Numbered from the stretch's first letter, positions 7,422 to 16,687 are shown. The stretch is 30,810 nt of DNA from SZUA-36 sp964650905 (GCA_964650905.1 CAZYVH010000029.1:1-30810), one strand, 5' to 3'. The notes: a model not told the origin generated them from the letters alone. Translations and numbers: made by a program.

Positions 7422-8108
7422 ATGTCGCAAGCAATGGACGTCGAAAATCGGGCAGGTGGCAATGCGCCACCATTGCGGATACTGATCGTTGATGATCACC
7501 CGCTTTATCGTGATGCTCTGCAAAATGTGATCCAGGAAATTTATCCATCGGCCATTATTTTATGCTGTGCCGCGCAGAAGGATGTGCTTGATGTCGTGCA
7601 GGATGACGACAGTGTGGACCTGATCCTGCTGGATTTGAAGCTCCCGGATGCAACCGGCTTCACTTGCCTCACACAGATTCAGGAAAGGACAAGGATTACG
7701 CCGGTGGTCATTGTTTCAGCGATTGAAGATACGCAAACCATGCGTGAAGCCATCGAGCATGGCGCCAGGGGGTATTTGCCTAAATCGTCTTCCCGAAACG
7801 CCATGCGAAATGCGCTTCAACTGGTGATGTCAGGCAGTGTTTTCATGCCGGCGTCCGCTGTTTCTTCAAACTGGTTGCGTGGTGTATCCAGTGGACGTGC
7901 AAAAAGCAATAAAGCAGAACACTCAGGGTTGACAGAACGTCAGCAGGTTGTGCTTGGGTTAATAGCTGAGGGGGTTTCCAACAAGGGGATCGCCAATGAA
8001 TTATCCATCACAGAGATTACGGTCAAGGCCCACGTTTCAGCTATTTTACGCAAGCTGGGGGTTAGCAATCGGGTACAGGCGGCATTATTGGCAAAAGATG
8101 TGCTGTAA
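7422..8108 (+). CDS. LuxR/NarL-type response regulator
   Basis: This 228-residue protein has a receiver domain at about 17-135 and a LuxR-type helix-turn-helix at about 168-225. The acidic pair D24-D25, the phospho-acceptor D71 (LLDLKLPD) and the conserved K121 are all present, so it should accept phosphate. The output domain reads LTERQQVVLGLIAEG then a VKAHVSAILRKLGV recognition helix. The chosen ATG follows AAGG with suitable spacing; an in-frame upstream start at 7380 would add 14 unlikely residues. It ends five bases from the 3' end of the convergent histidine kinase gene, its most probable partner. Such regulators beside FIST/kinase pairs control alcohol and organic-acid use in pseudomonads, so a similar role is a fair inference. 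Confidence 0.9.
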   Translation: MSQAMDVENRAGGNAPPLRILIVDDHPLYRDALQNVIQEIYPSAIILCCAAQKDVLDVVQDDDSVDLILLDLKLPDATGFTCLTQIQERTRITPVVIVSAIEDTQTMREAIEHGARGYLPKSSSRNAMRNALQLVMSGSVFMPASAVSSNWLRGVSSGRAKSNKAEHSGLTERQQVVLGLIAEGVSNKGIANELSITEITVKAHVSAILRKLGVSNRVQAALLAKDVL

Positions 8109-8113
8109 AACCA

Positions 8114-9487
8114 TTAACCCTGGCTGATCAACGCCCTGAGTTTTGCCATGTTCAATGGTTTCGCGATATAGGCATGACCACGCTGTCGTGCCAGTTCACG
8201 GATTTCAGGATCAGGATCGCTGGTCATAATCACATTGAATATATCACAGGAAAATTCCTCACCAATCTGCTCAAACACGGCAAATCCTTTTTCACCTTCC
8301 CCAAGATGGTAATCCGATATGACAACATCGGGCTCCAGATCAGAAGAAATCAGTTCGGTCAGTGCCTGAGAGGCATCACCGGCAAATATGGTTTGACAAC
8401 CCCAGCGGTCAATATTGGCCTTCATACCGTTGAGCACATCAGGGTTATCATCAACCACTACCAGCACCAGTTCATGCAGATTATCTGTGCTTAGGGCACT
8501 ATGCCGGGCGTCCAGCATTTTTTGCGGGTCGCCCAATGGTACATCGACGGCGAACATGGAACCCTGACCCGGCAATGATCTTACATGCAATTTAAGTGAA
8601 AGCAGGTCTGCAAACCGGTCGACAATTGATAATCCCAGTCCCATTCCTGTGGTGGTTGTGATGCCGGGTGTCGAGCGTTGATAATACGCCTCAAAAATCC
8701 GTTCGAGTTCATCCGGTGGTATTCCAACACCGGTGTCATAAACACAGATTCGAATTTTTTCCTGCAGCCGACGACAGCCCATCAGGACCTTGCCAGCAGT
8801 TGTGTATCGAATGGCATTGCTAACAAGGTTACGGATGATGGTTTCCAACAGGTGCTGATCTGAACGCACAATACATGAAGACCTCACGTAGCGGAATGAC
8901 AAGGTAGAATTGCTCGACAACCCGGCATATTCATCTGCCAGTGAATCCAGTACCTGGGCCAGTGGAAAGTGACTGACCTGTGGATCGATCTTGCCGCTAT
9001 CGAGTTTGGTAACATCGAGCAAAGACACCAGCAGGTTGTTTAACGAACCAAGCGCAACCCGGGTTTTGTTAAAAAAACCCTGTTCTCTGGAGGGTAGGTT
9101 TGAGCCTTTGATTGCCTCCAGAAAAAGCAAGGCTGAACTGAGTGGCTGGCGAAGGTCGTGACTGGCTGCGGCGAGGAATCTGGTTTTCAGTTTATCTGCT
9201 TCCTCGGCCTGTTCTTTTGCCAGTCTCAGCGCTTCCTCGATCTGTTGGCGGGTGGTGAGTTCCCGGTTTAATCTCTTATTGACGTTTTCAAGTTCCTCGG
9301 TCCGGAACTTGATGGCCTCTTCCAGTTTCGCCGCCGTCTGAAAGAGTGTAAAAGCATCGGCCTGCTGGTCGATATCACGCTCCACGCGCTTCATCAAGGC
9401 GGCAACGGTCTTTTTAAGACGCTGGTTTTCCTCGATTAAAACTGCATTGTCGGTTTTTGTGACCCGCCCTGTGCTACTTTTTGTCAT
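8114..9487 (-). CDS. Soluble hybrid histidine kinase with C-terminal receiver (NahK/ErcS'-like)
   Basis: The 457-residue protein has no membrane segments. A coiled coil fills about 15-105, followed by the phospho-acceptor H110 in AASHDLRQPL. The ATP-binding domain follows, with N220/N224 (RNLVSNA), DTGVG (251-255) and GMGLGLS (281-287). A receiver domain occupies about 340-455, with D346-D347, phospho-acceptor D392 and K443. The DLRQPL form of the H box is typical of kinases paired with FIST-domain sensors, such as NahK of Pseudomonas aeruginosa. It overlaps the upstream FIST gene by 14 bases, so the sensor and kinase are translationally coupled. The kinase probably receives its signal from the FIST protein and may pass phosphate to the adjacent response regulator. 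Confidence 0.9.
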   Translation of the reverse strand: MTKSSTGRVTKTDNAVLIEENQRLKKTVAALMKRVERDIDQQADAFTLFQTAAKLEEAIKFRTEELENVNKRLNRELTTRQQIEEALRLAKEQAEEADKLKTRFLAAASHDLRQPLSSALLFLEAIKGSNLPSREQGFFNKTRVALGSLNNLLVSLLDVTKLDSGKIDPQVSHFPLAQVLDSLADEYAGLSSNSTLSFRYVRSSCIVRSDQHLLETIIRNLVSNAIRYTTAGKVLMGCRRLQEKIRICVYDTGVGIPPDELERIFEAYYQRSTPGITTTTGMGLGLSIVDRFADLLSLKLHVRSLPGQGSMFAVDVPLGDPQKMLDARHSALSTDNLHELVLVVVDDNPDVLNGMKANIDRWGCQTIFAGDASQALTELISSDLEPDVVISDYHLGEGEKGFAVFEQIGEEFSCDIFNVIMTSDPDPEIRELARQRGHAYIAKPLNMAKLRALISQG

Positions 9488-10643
9488 TTAATTCAGATCC
9501 GAATGCAACGCAGGTAAAAGAGTTATTGACGTGAATGGTATTGAATTGCTCACCCAGGGTTGAGAATCCCAGGATGTTGTAACGACGTATTAAATCTTCG
9601 ATTTGTGGTCTGACCCCAAGTTGATTCATCTCGTGTTGCCGGGCGGCGCAATTAAAACCCAGGATCAATGCAGGCTTTCCCAGTTGCCGTTCTATTTTAG
9701 TCATAAAACGCTGCAGCATATTGACCATATCCCCCGGTTCAGCAATGCTGATTACGACACCTTCATCCATTGCACAAGCAAAGCGGATACCACCGTCCGG
9801 GGTTGGGCCGAGTGGTCCCCTGGGATAGGACTGGCCACCGATTTTCACCATCGCGGGCCAACGGGAGAAATCAGAAAATGACGGATTTTCTCCACCCAGG
9901 CCGCACAGGGTTGCGTAGGTTTCAATCGCCGGTTGACCATCCATTTCGCTAACCGTGCGGTGTTCTGAGGACATGGCCGTTATGACTGCACGACGGTTGG
10001 TGGGTTGGTAGTGGCTATGCAGATAAGTCCTGAACCTGAGTTTGCTGTGGATCAGGGCGATAACGGCGCAGTCACTGTGAAAACGGCCATTGATCAGAAC
10101 CTGGCTGTTGGTTGCCGGGGCGTCGTGGTTCTGAATCCAGTTGTCACCTGCGGTACCACCCACCAGGGGAATACCGCTCAATTCCGCACCCAGTGCAGCG
10201 CAGAGCCTCTCTTCATTCTGGGCTTGTCCATTGGCCAGCAAGATTGCAAACATTTGTGAGGATGCTGCATCAAAAAACCCGGCGCCCATGGAACCCTTCA
10301 GGGAATTTATGATATGCGAAGCGTCCTGAAGACGAAAATTCTTAACGTTTTCTATCGGCGTTACGGCCACCGAAAAAAGCTTTCGTGGCAATGAGACGGC
10401 ACACATCGAATGGGTCAGGTAGCCAAGTTGTGAGAACTCCCCTTCTGAGCTACAGCCCACAACGATGCCAAGGTTGGGGTATTTTTTCAGGCTTTGTTCG
10501 AATTCGGCCGTGCAATAGCTCGCAGCACTGAATATATAGGTTAAGGAGGCATCGGTTGATCGCAACTGATGGGCGATATCAGCCATGGCATATGCCGGTC
10601 GCTCCTCACGTGATGCAGCAGTCCTGATCAAGGGTTGATTCAT
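9474..10643 (-). CDS. FIST-domain sensor protein (NosP-like)
   Basis: This protein has about 389 residues with FIST_N and FIST_C domains, no signal peptide and no membrane segment. Recognisable parts are VGCSSEGEFS near the N-terminus, a central GGTAGDNW, RGPLGPTPDGGIRFACAMDEG and GFNCAARQ in the C-terminal domain. FIST proteins are cytosolic input modules; NosP members bind haem and sense nitric oxide, and the gene order FIST then kinase matches nosP-nahK. Whether this member binds haem cannot be told from sequence. I chose the ATG; a TTG at 10676 with AAGGA eleven bases ahead would add eleven residues. Its 5' end faces the divergent acyl-CoA synthetase gene. Confidence 0.88.
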   Translation of the reverse strand: MNQPLIRTAASREERPAYAMADIAHQLRSTDASLTYIFSAASYCTAEFEQSLKKYPNLGIVVGCSSEGEFSQLGYLTHSMCAVSLPRKLFSVAVTPIENVKNFRLQDASHIINSLKGSMGAGFFDAASSQMFAILLANGQAQNEERLCAALGAELSGIPLVGGTAGDNWIQNHDAPATNSQVLINGRFHSDCAVIALIHSKLRFRTYLHSHYQPTNRRAVITAMSSEHRTVSEMDGQPAIETYATLCGLGGENPSFSDFSRWPAMVKIGGQSYPRGPLGPTPDGGIRFACAMDEGVVISIAEPGDMVNMLQRFMTKIERQLGKPALILGFNCAARQHEMNQLGVRPQIEDLIRRYNILGFSTLGEQFNTIHVNNSFTCVAFGSELNDKK

Positions 10644-10676
10644 AGTGTCTGCATGGGATGGTGGGGGATTGTCCAA

Positions 10677-10787
10677 AGTGTCGACTGGTCCTTAATAATA
10701 CTAAGGTATTCACCTACTTTCGCATGATAACGACAATGCCGTCAAACCGCTATGATAGGTGCGGCCAAACCGCAGGAGATAGTTTGC
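10677..10787. promoter_or_regulatory. Divergent control region between the FIST-kinase operon and the acyl-CoA synthetase gene
   Basis: The region holds AATAC-taag-GTATT (10697-10710), a 5-bp inverted repeat that could be an operator half-site pair. TATGAT (10751-10756) is a fair -10 box for the + strand, but I see no good -35 box. AGGAG at 10774-10778 is the ribosome-binding site of the + gene. Confidence 0.3.
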
Positions 10788-12407
10788 ATGACTGCAAACA
10801 TGCTGGATTATATACAAACCAGGAAACACTTCGAGCATGAGGTTCCTGAAGATTTTAATTTTTCCAGGGACGTGATTGACGCGCAGGATAACCCCGGGGC
10901 ACCCGCCATCCACTGGATAAAAGGGGACCGGGAAACCATCGTCAGCTACCAGCAGTTATCGGAGACGTCGATGCGGATATCTTCCGCTTTACAGCACCTG
11001 GGTGTGCGTAAGGGCGACACCGTAGTCGTCCTGCTGGGGCGGAAGTTGCAGTGGTGGGAGGTGGTCACGGCCTGCCTGCGGCTGGGTGCCATTATTTCAC
11101 CCGCTACAGCACAGTTATCGGCGTCAGATCTCGACTACAGAATAAACGCTGCAGGGGCCAGTTGCGTGATCATGGATGCCGGGAACATGTCGAAAATTGA
11201 GGCCGTCGAAAGCAATTGCCCGGGCTTGCGTGTGAAAGTCCTGGTGGGTGCCACGGCGGCAGGCTGGCACAGCTACTCTGACATGTTGCTGGCAAAGATA
11301 TCCAGGAGCGCAACAGCGGCCACCCTGGCCAGTGATGAAGCCTTCTGCTTTTTTACATCCGGTACCACCGGTAAACCGAAAATGACGGTTCACACTCAGG
11401 CTTCCTACGGTATCGCTCACGCCGTGACAGGAAGGTTTTGGCTGGATCAAAGGCCGGGTGACCTGCACTGGAACATCACCGATACCGGTTGGGCCAAGGC
11501 CGCGTGGAGCAGTTTTTTTGGTCCCTTTATTTGTGGATCCTGCGTGTTCATTGATGACGCAGACTTCAGCCCGCAACGTACGCTTGAATTACTGGGGCGT
11601 TTTCCCATTACGACCATGTGCGGTGCACCGACGGTTTACCGTATGCTGGTACAGCAGGATCTCTCTGGTTTCCGGCCCCGGGCATTACGCCATTGCGTTG
11701 CCGCAGGAGAACCGCTCAACCCTGAGGTGATTGACACCTGGCGTGAAGTTACCGGAATAACGGTAAGGGACGGATACGGGCAAACTGAAACAGTATTACT
11801 TTGTGGAAATTTTCCGTGCATGGATATCAAGGCCGGTTCAATGGGGAAACCTGCACCCGGCTATGACCTGGCAGTTGTGGATAACAATGGAGAGCGTGTT
11901 GCTCCTGAAGTCGAAGGCGATATCGCCGTGCGTGTCAAACCCACCAGACCCGTCGGCCTTTTCAAAGAATATCGAAATGCCATTGAAGCCACGCAGAAAA
12001 CCTTCCGTGGTGACTGGTACATTACCGGCGACCGTGCATTTGTGGACGGTGATGGTTACTTCTGGTTTGTCGGTCGTGCTGATGATGTCATTATCTCTTC
12101 CGGCTACCGGATCGGGCCGTTCGAGGTGGAAAGCATTCTGCTTGAACACGATGCCGTGGCCGAGTCCGCCGTCGTATCCAGCCCCGATGAGACACGCGGT
12201 GAGGTGGTCAAGGCATTCATTGTTTTAGCGGCGGGTTATGAGGCAAGCGAGACCCTGGGCAAGAAACTGCAAGGATACGTCAAATCCCACACGGCACCTT
12301 ACAAATACCCCCGAAAAATTGAATTTATTGAAGCCTTGCCAAAAACAGTGAGTGGCAAAATCAGACGCAAGGAATTACGCGATCTCGAGTGGAAGAATGT
12401 GGCTTGA
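10788..12407 (+). CDS. ACSM-like acyl-CoA synthetase (medium-chain or aromatic acid)
   Basis: This 539-residue ANL enzyme has the phosphate loop FTSGTTGKPKM at 189-199, YGQTET at 330-335 and the catalytic lysine K524 in TVSGKIRRK. The segment WNITDTGWAKAAWSS (about 228-242) is the hallmark of the acetyl-CoA-synthetase-like ACSM/benzoate ligase branch, which activates medium-chain or aromatic carboxylates. It is thus a different branch from the ligase at 5680-7350. AGGAG sits nine bases ahead of the ATG. An in-frame upstream start at 10752 would include the ribosome-binding site and is unlikely. The aldehyde dehydrogenase gene follows on the same strand, so an aldehyde to acid to acyl-CoA route is a reasonable inference. 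Confidence 0.9.
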   Translation: MTANMLDYIQTRKHFEHEVPEDFNFSRDVIDAQDNPGAPAIHWIKGDRETIVSYQQLSETSMRISSALQHLGVRKGDTVVVLLGRKLQWWEVVTACLRLGAIISPATAQLSASDLDYRINAAGASCVIMDAGNMSKIEAVESNCPGLRVKVLVGATAAGWHSYSDMLLAKISRSATAATLASDEAFCFFTSGTTGKPKMTVHTQASYGIAHAVTGRFWLDQRPGDLHWNITDTGWAKAAWSSFFGPFICGSCVFIDDADFSPQRTLELLGRFPITTMCGAPTVYRMLVQQDLSGFRPRALRHCVAAGEPLNPEVIDTWREVTGITVRDGYGQTETVLLCGNFPCMDIKAGSMGKPAPGYDLAVVDNNGERVAPEVEGDIAVRVKPTRPVGLFKEYRNAIEATQKTFRGDWYITGDRAFVDGDGYFWFVGRADDVIISSGYRIGPFEVESILLEHDAVAESAVVSSPDETRGEVVKAFIVLAAGYEASETLGKKLQGYVKSHTAPYKYPRKIEFIEALPKTVSGKIRRKELRDLEWKNVA

Positions 12408-12474
12408 TTGTGAGCCGTCTCGATGTGTCTTGCCAATAACGCCTGGCCCCCATCGGTCTGGAAACTATTTTCCT

Positions 12475-12503
12475 TTGACACTTAAGTATTAGCTGATTAG
12501 ACA
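12475..12503 (+). promoter_or_regulatory. Candidate promoter upstream of the aldehyde dehydrogenase gene
   Basis: A perfect TTGACA (12475-12480) is followed after 17 bases by TAGACA (12498-12503), a weak -10 box. The 173-base gap ahead of the gene leaves room for its own promoter. The weak -10 box would fit a gene that needs an activator. Confidence 0.3.
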
Positions 12504-12580
12504 GAGGTTCAATTTCGCCGGTCTTTTACATGTGTGATAGTTAGAGTAGCACCAATGTTATAAACATAAGGATTCTGTAA

Positions 12581-14113
12581 ATGAGTAGCAGCGCAAAAGT
12601 TCATTCCAACTCCCTTGCAAATGACCCGGGTCTGATTAGCGAAGACGTCAGGTCTTTTCTGGTCTCACCGAAGAAGCTGTTCATCGGTGGAGAATGGGTT
12701 GACGCCAGTTCGGCTGAAACATTTGAAGTGACTGACCCCTCCTGCGACCAGGTCATTGCTTCGGTTTGTGAAGGGAAAGCGGAGGATATCAATCGTGCCG
12801 TGATTGCGGCCCGGCGGGCATTCGAAGATTCTGCCTGGAGCCGCATGAGTCCGATGGAGCGTGAACGGCTGATCAACAGGCTGGCGGACCTGATCGAAGA
12901 ACACGCCGATACACTGGCAGAGCTTGAGTCGCTGGATAATGGCAAATCCGTTGTTATTGCGCGGCACGTTGACATCAAGTTTGCTATCGAGGTGTTTCGT
13001 TACATGGCAGGCTGGCCATCAAAAATTGAAGGCCAGACACTTCCAATGTCAGGCTCTTTATTACCGGAGCAAAGCTTTGTCGGTTATTCGCTGCGCGAAC
13101 CGGTGGGTGTGGTGGGTGCAATCGTCGCCTGGAACTTCCCTTTTCTGCTGGCTGCCTGGAAACTCGCACCGGCACTGGCGGCGGGTTGCACGGTTGTTCT
13201 GAAACCAGCCGAAGAGACCCCTCTGAGTGCTTTATATCTCGGTAAACTGGTTGCCGAGGCAGGTTTTCCGGAAGGTGTTGTTAATGTCGTCCCCGGTTAT
13301 GGAGATACCGCCGGCGCCGCACTCTCATCGCATCCTGATGTGGACAAGGTGACATTCACCGGATCGACTGAGGTGGGCCGCCTGATTGCACGTGCGGCAG
13401 CGGGTAATATGAAGAAGGTTACGCTGGAGCTTGGCGGCAAGTCACCGACCATCATATTTGCTGACGTTGATGCCGGCGCGGCCATTGCCGGTGCGGCAAG
13501 CGCCATCTTTTTCAATCACGGTCAAACCTGTTGTGCCGGGTCACGGCTGTACGTTCACTCCAGTCGCTTCGATGAGATCGTCGGCGGGGTGAGCGAGGCC
13601 GCAAAAGCTTTGAAAGTCGGCCCCGGTATGGACCCCGCAACCGAAATAGGTCCCCTGGTTTCAACGATTCAGCGTGAACGGGTCATGTCCTATATTTCAC
13701 AGGGATTGGCCGATGGCGCCGAAGCAATGACGGGTGGCCATGCACTGGATACCAGTGGTTATTACGTCGAGCCAACGGTATTCACAAATACGAACCCGGA
13801 CATGTCGATCGTCCGCGAAGAAATTTTTGGCCCGGTTGTCGTGGCTGAAAAATTTGATGAACTCGATGAAATCGCCGCCGTGGCAAACCGTGGTTCCTAC
13901 GGTCTGGCGGCCAGTATCTGGTCCAAAGATATCAGCACGGTTCATCGTCTTGCCCCCAAATTGAAAGCGGGAACCGTCTGGGTGAACTGTCACAATGTTT
14001 TTGATGCGACCATGCCGTTTGGTGGCTACAAGCAATCCGGCTGGGGGCGCGAACTGGGCAGGGAAGCGGTGTATTCGTATTGCGAGAGTAAATCCATGTG
14101 TATCTGTATCTAA
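12581..14113 (+). CDS. NAD(P)-dependent aldehyde dehydrogenase
   Basis: The 510-residue protein belongs to the ALDH superfamily and oxidises an aldehyde to the carboxylic acid in the cytosol. The catalytic set is complete: N185 (AWNFP), E284 (LELGGKSP), nucleophile C317 (GQTCCAG), and EEIFGPV for cofactor binding near 415. The first 30 residues are an extension before the usual KKLFIGGEW start of the fold. The wording resembles betaine, phenylacetaldehyde or coniferyl aldehyde dehydrogenases, which cannot be told apart by eye. AAGGA about ten bases ahead of the ATG supports the start. The TonB-dependent receptor begins 34 bases after the stop, so the two are probably co-transcribed. Confidence 0.92.
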   Translation: MSSSAKVHSNSLANDPGLISEDVRSFLVSPKKLFIGGEWVDASSAETFEVTDPSCDQVIASVCEGKAEDINRAVIAARRAFEDSAWSRMSPMERERLINRLADLIEEHADTLAELESLDNGKSVVIARHVDIKFAIEVFRYMAGWPSKIEGQTLPMSGSLLPEQSFVGYSLREPVGVVGAIVAWNFPFLLAAWKLAPALAAGCTVVLKPAEETPLSALYLGKLVAEAGFPEGVVNVVPGYGDTAGAALSSHPDVDKVTFTGSTEVGRLIARAAAGNMKKVTLELGGKSPTIIFADVDAGAAIAGAASAIFFNHGQTCCAGSRLYVHSSRFDEIVGGVSEAAKALKVGPGMDPATEIGPLVSTIQRERVMSYISQGLADGAEAMTGGHALDTSGYYVEPTVFTNTNPDMSIVREEIFGPVVVAEKFDELDEIAAVANRGSYGLAASIWSKDISTVHRLAPKLKAGTVWVNCHNVFDATMPFGGYKQSGWGRELGREAVYSYCESKSMCICI

Positions 14114-14147
14114 ATGTGGGGAAAATAATATGTTGGAGGTAAACAAA

Positions 14148-16523
14148 ATGCTACAGAACAAGATGCGGTCCAGACACCTTTTGAACCGTTGGTTATTAAG
14201 CTCACTGCTTACACTCACCCTGACAGTGCCGTTGGCGAGTGTGAATGTGCTGGCACAAAGCAACTCGGTCCTGATGGAAGAAATTACCGTGACCGCGCAA
14301 AAACGCGAACAGAGCGCCCAGGACGTCGGTATTTCAATCACCACACTATCCGGTGAACAGATGCGCACGCTCGGTTATACCAACGCGCAGGAAGTTACAT
14401 CGATGTCCGCAGGTGTCAGCACAATGCAACCGAATGGCGAGGCAAACTACGCCATTGGCATCCGTGGTGTCGCCAACAACGATTTCACGACCAATGTTGA
14501 AAGCCCCGTGGCCATTTATGTCGATGAGGTGTATATCAGCCAGATGTCCGGCGCGGGCTTTTTGTTGTTCGACATGGATCGGGTGGAACTTTTGCGTGGT
14601 CCGCAAGGAACCCTGTTTGGGCGTAACGCCACCGGTGGCCTGGTGCATTACATCACTGTTAAACCAAATGTAGAAGAATACAACGGCTATGGCAGTATCT
14701 CCTACGGTAGTTTCAACCGCTTGAAAGTTCAGGGTGCGGTAGGTATTCCCCTGTCAGACCAGGCGGCGATCCGTGCTTCCTTCGCCACACACCAGGGCGA
14801 CGGATATGTGCATAACCGATTGGCACCACAATCCGATCTCAACAATGCCAACGAATCCGCCGGCCGTATGCAGCTGTTGTTCAAGCCGACACAAGACCTG
14901 GATATTCTGTTGAATGCCCGTTTTGGCCAGCAGGACATCCGTACCGGGTTTTTTGAGTATGTCTCTGCCATTTACCCGACCGGTGAAGCCTCACCCGGTT
15001 TGCCCAACGACATCCTGGGCGGTTATGTGGATAACGATGGTGATGTCTATGCCGGTGACTACAACACACCGGGTCATAACGAATTGGATACCCGCGGTTA
15101 CAGTGCTACTTTGAAGTACAACCTGGGATTCGGCGAATTGACCAGCATCAGCGACTACCAAACGGTGAAGCGGGATTATATCGAGGACTCAGACGCGTCG
15201 CCGGTGGATTACTTCCAGTTTTTCCTGACCACTGACACGGAACAATTTTCCCAGGAACTCCGGATCAATGGTGAAGCCGATCAGCTCAAGTGGGTAGCCG
15301 GTTTTTACTACCTGGATCTCAAGGTTCGCGATTCCAACGGCGGTATAACCCGCGGGCTGTTTAATGCCCTGGCGGATGTCGGTTTCTTTGGCCCGGGAAC
15401 CATCGGTTTGACCGTCGATGAACTTGGAATCAACGGTGTTCGCAATCCCTATTCGACCGACACCAAGTCCTGGTCGTTGTTTGGCCAGGCGGAATATTCA
15501 CTCAATGAGAAGGTCACACTGATCGGTGGTTTTCGCTGGATCGAAGAAAAGAAATCACACCTTTATCATAACTACATAGCATGGTTCCCGGATACATCAC
15601 GGAGCGGCCTGGACCCGAATGCAATAGATGTTGTTGATGGAATACCGGAGTCCCCGTATTCCAGCAACCGCAAAGACGGTAACTGGTCAGCCAGGCTACA
15701 GCTAAACTTCACCCCCAGTGAGAATTTGCTGCTGTTTGGCAGCTGGAACCGTGGTGTGAAATCGGGTGGTTATAATGCGCCGTTGTTGCCGAGTTCCTTT
15801 GCGCTTACCGATCCGTTCATGACGTATGATCCCGAGAAGCTTGACGCTTTTGAAGCGGGTTTCAAGTGGGATAGCGAGGACAGCCGTGTGCGGCTGAATG
15901 GATCTGCCTATTACTATGACTACCAGAACTACCAGGCCTTCTCCATTATCGGTCTTGATACTGCAACCCTGAATGCGCAGGCGAAAATCAAAGGCTTCGA
16001 GCTGGAATTTCAGGCGGCACCGGCAAAAGGACTGGATCTGCAGTTCGGTGCGGCTTATATCAATTCGAAGGTTACCGATGTACCGGGTCTGACCGTTGAT
16101 GTGGATATCGATGGCGATGGGGTTGCGGACGTACCGTCGATTTTCCCCGGTGCTACCGTGAAGCCGGTGCAAACACCGAAATGGAACTTCAATGCCCTCA
16201 TGCGGTATGAGTTCAATGTAGGTGAGGGCAGCTTGGCCTTGCAGGCGGATGGTAATTACCGCGCCAGGCATTACTTTGCGCTGACCAACTTACCCGCCTC
16301 CACCGAGGACAGCTATTTCATCGCCAATGCATCAGCTACTTATTACTTCAAAGACCAGAATTGGAGCTTGCGCTTGTTCGTCAGGAACCTGGCTGACAAG
16401 GAATATGTGGTACAGACATTCGACCTGTCGGGCACAGTCCCCAACGGTGGCTTGTTCGGTTTGATCGAGCAGTACTATGGCCGTCCGCGCACCTGGGGGC
16501 TAAACCTTTCCTTCACGTTCTAA
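14148..16523 (+). CDS. TonB-dependent outer-membrane receptor
   Basis: The product is a 791-residue outer-membrane transporter. The signal peptide ends at VLA-QS near 36, the TonB box EEITVTA is at 44-50, and the plug domain includes RGPQGTLFGRNATGG (150-164). The barrel ends in an aromatic F after LNLSF. The ATG at 14148 has GGAGG seven bases ahead and gives the best signal peptide; the ATG at 14130 in the same frame precedes that site. Two acidic loop motifs stand out: DNDGD (295-299) and a DVDIDGDG run near 650. The overall type is the large family of receptors common in aquatic proteobacteria, whose substrates include aromatic compounds, plant products and iron carriers. Linkage to the dehydrogenase and synthetase suggests a carbon substrate, which is inference. 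Confidence 0.92.
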   Translation: MLQNKMRSRHLLNRWLLSSLLTLTLTVPLASVNVLAQSNSVLMEEITVTAQKREQSAQDVGISITTLSGEQMRTLGYTNAQEVTSMSAGVSTMQPNGEANYAIGIRGVANNDFTTNVESPVAIYVDEVYISQMSGAGFLLFDMDRVELLRGPQGTLFGRNATGGLVHYITVKPNVEEYNGYGSISYGSFNRLKVQGAVGIPLSDQAAIRASFATHQGDGYVHNRLAPQSDLNNANESAGRMQLLFKPTQDLDILLNARFGQQDIRTGFFEYVSAIYPTGEASPGLPNDILGGYVDNDGDVYAGDYNTPGHNELDTRGYSATLKYNLGFGELTSISDYQTVKRDYIEDSDASPVDYFQFFLTTDTEQFSQELRINGEADQLKWVAGFYYLDLKVRDSNGGITRGLFNALADVGFFGPGTIGLTVDELGINGVRNPYSTDTKSWSLFGQAEYSLNEKVTLIGGFRWIEEKKSHLYHNYIAWFPDTSRSGLDPNAIDVVDGIPESPYSSNRKDGNWSARLQLNFTPSENLLLFGSWNRGVKSGGYNAPLLPSSFALTDPFMTYDPEKLDAFEAGFKWDSEDSRVRLNGSAYYYDYQNYQAFSIIGLDTATLNAQAKIKGFELEFQAAPAKGLDLQFGAAYINSKVTDVPGLTVDVDIDGDGVADVPSIFPGATVKPVQTPKWNFNALMRYEFNVGEGSLALQADGNYRARHYFALTNLPASTEDSYFIANASATYYFKDQNWSLRLFVRNLADKEYVVQTFDLSGTVPNGGLFGLIEQYYGRPRTWGLNLSFTF

Positions 16524-16577
16524 AAAAGGTAACGGATGCCTTTGGACACTGAGGCAATCACATCAGGGTGTTGAGCA

Positions 16578-16614
16578 GAACCCCCGGTCTGGATATCCAG
16601 GCGGGGGGTTCTTT
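16578..16614 (+). terminator. Hairpin terminator candidate after the TonB receptor gene
   Basis: GAACCCCC (16578-16585) pairs with GGGGGTTC (16604-16611), followed by TTT. Inside the loop is a perfect 12-bp palindrome, CTGGATATCCAG (16589-16600), which could form an upper stem. The T tract is short, but the stem is strong. Confidence 0.5.
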
Positions 16615-16644
16615 GCTAAGTAATCAATGAAGGAACATGCCGGC

Positions 16645-16687
16645 AAGACACCCACACAACCAAGGGCGTCTTCTGTTTTTTGTTTTT
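16645..16687 (+). terminator. Second hairpin followed by a T-rich tract
   Basis: AAGACACCC (16645-16653) pairs with GGGCGTCTT (16664-16672) at eight of nine positions around a ten-base loop. A T-rich stretch follows directly (16671-16687). It is the better intrinsic terminator of the two and lies about 50 bases ahead of the MAPEG gene. Confidence 0.5.

Noticed and set aside
13697..14368. 223-codon minus-strand frame across the dehydrogenase/receptor junction
   Set aside because: It lies opposite two strongly supported genes and shows no domain wording.
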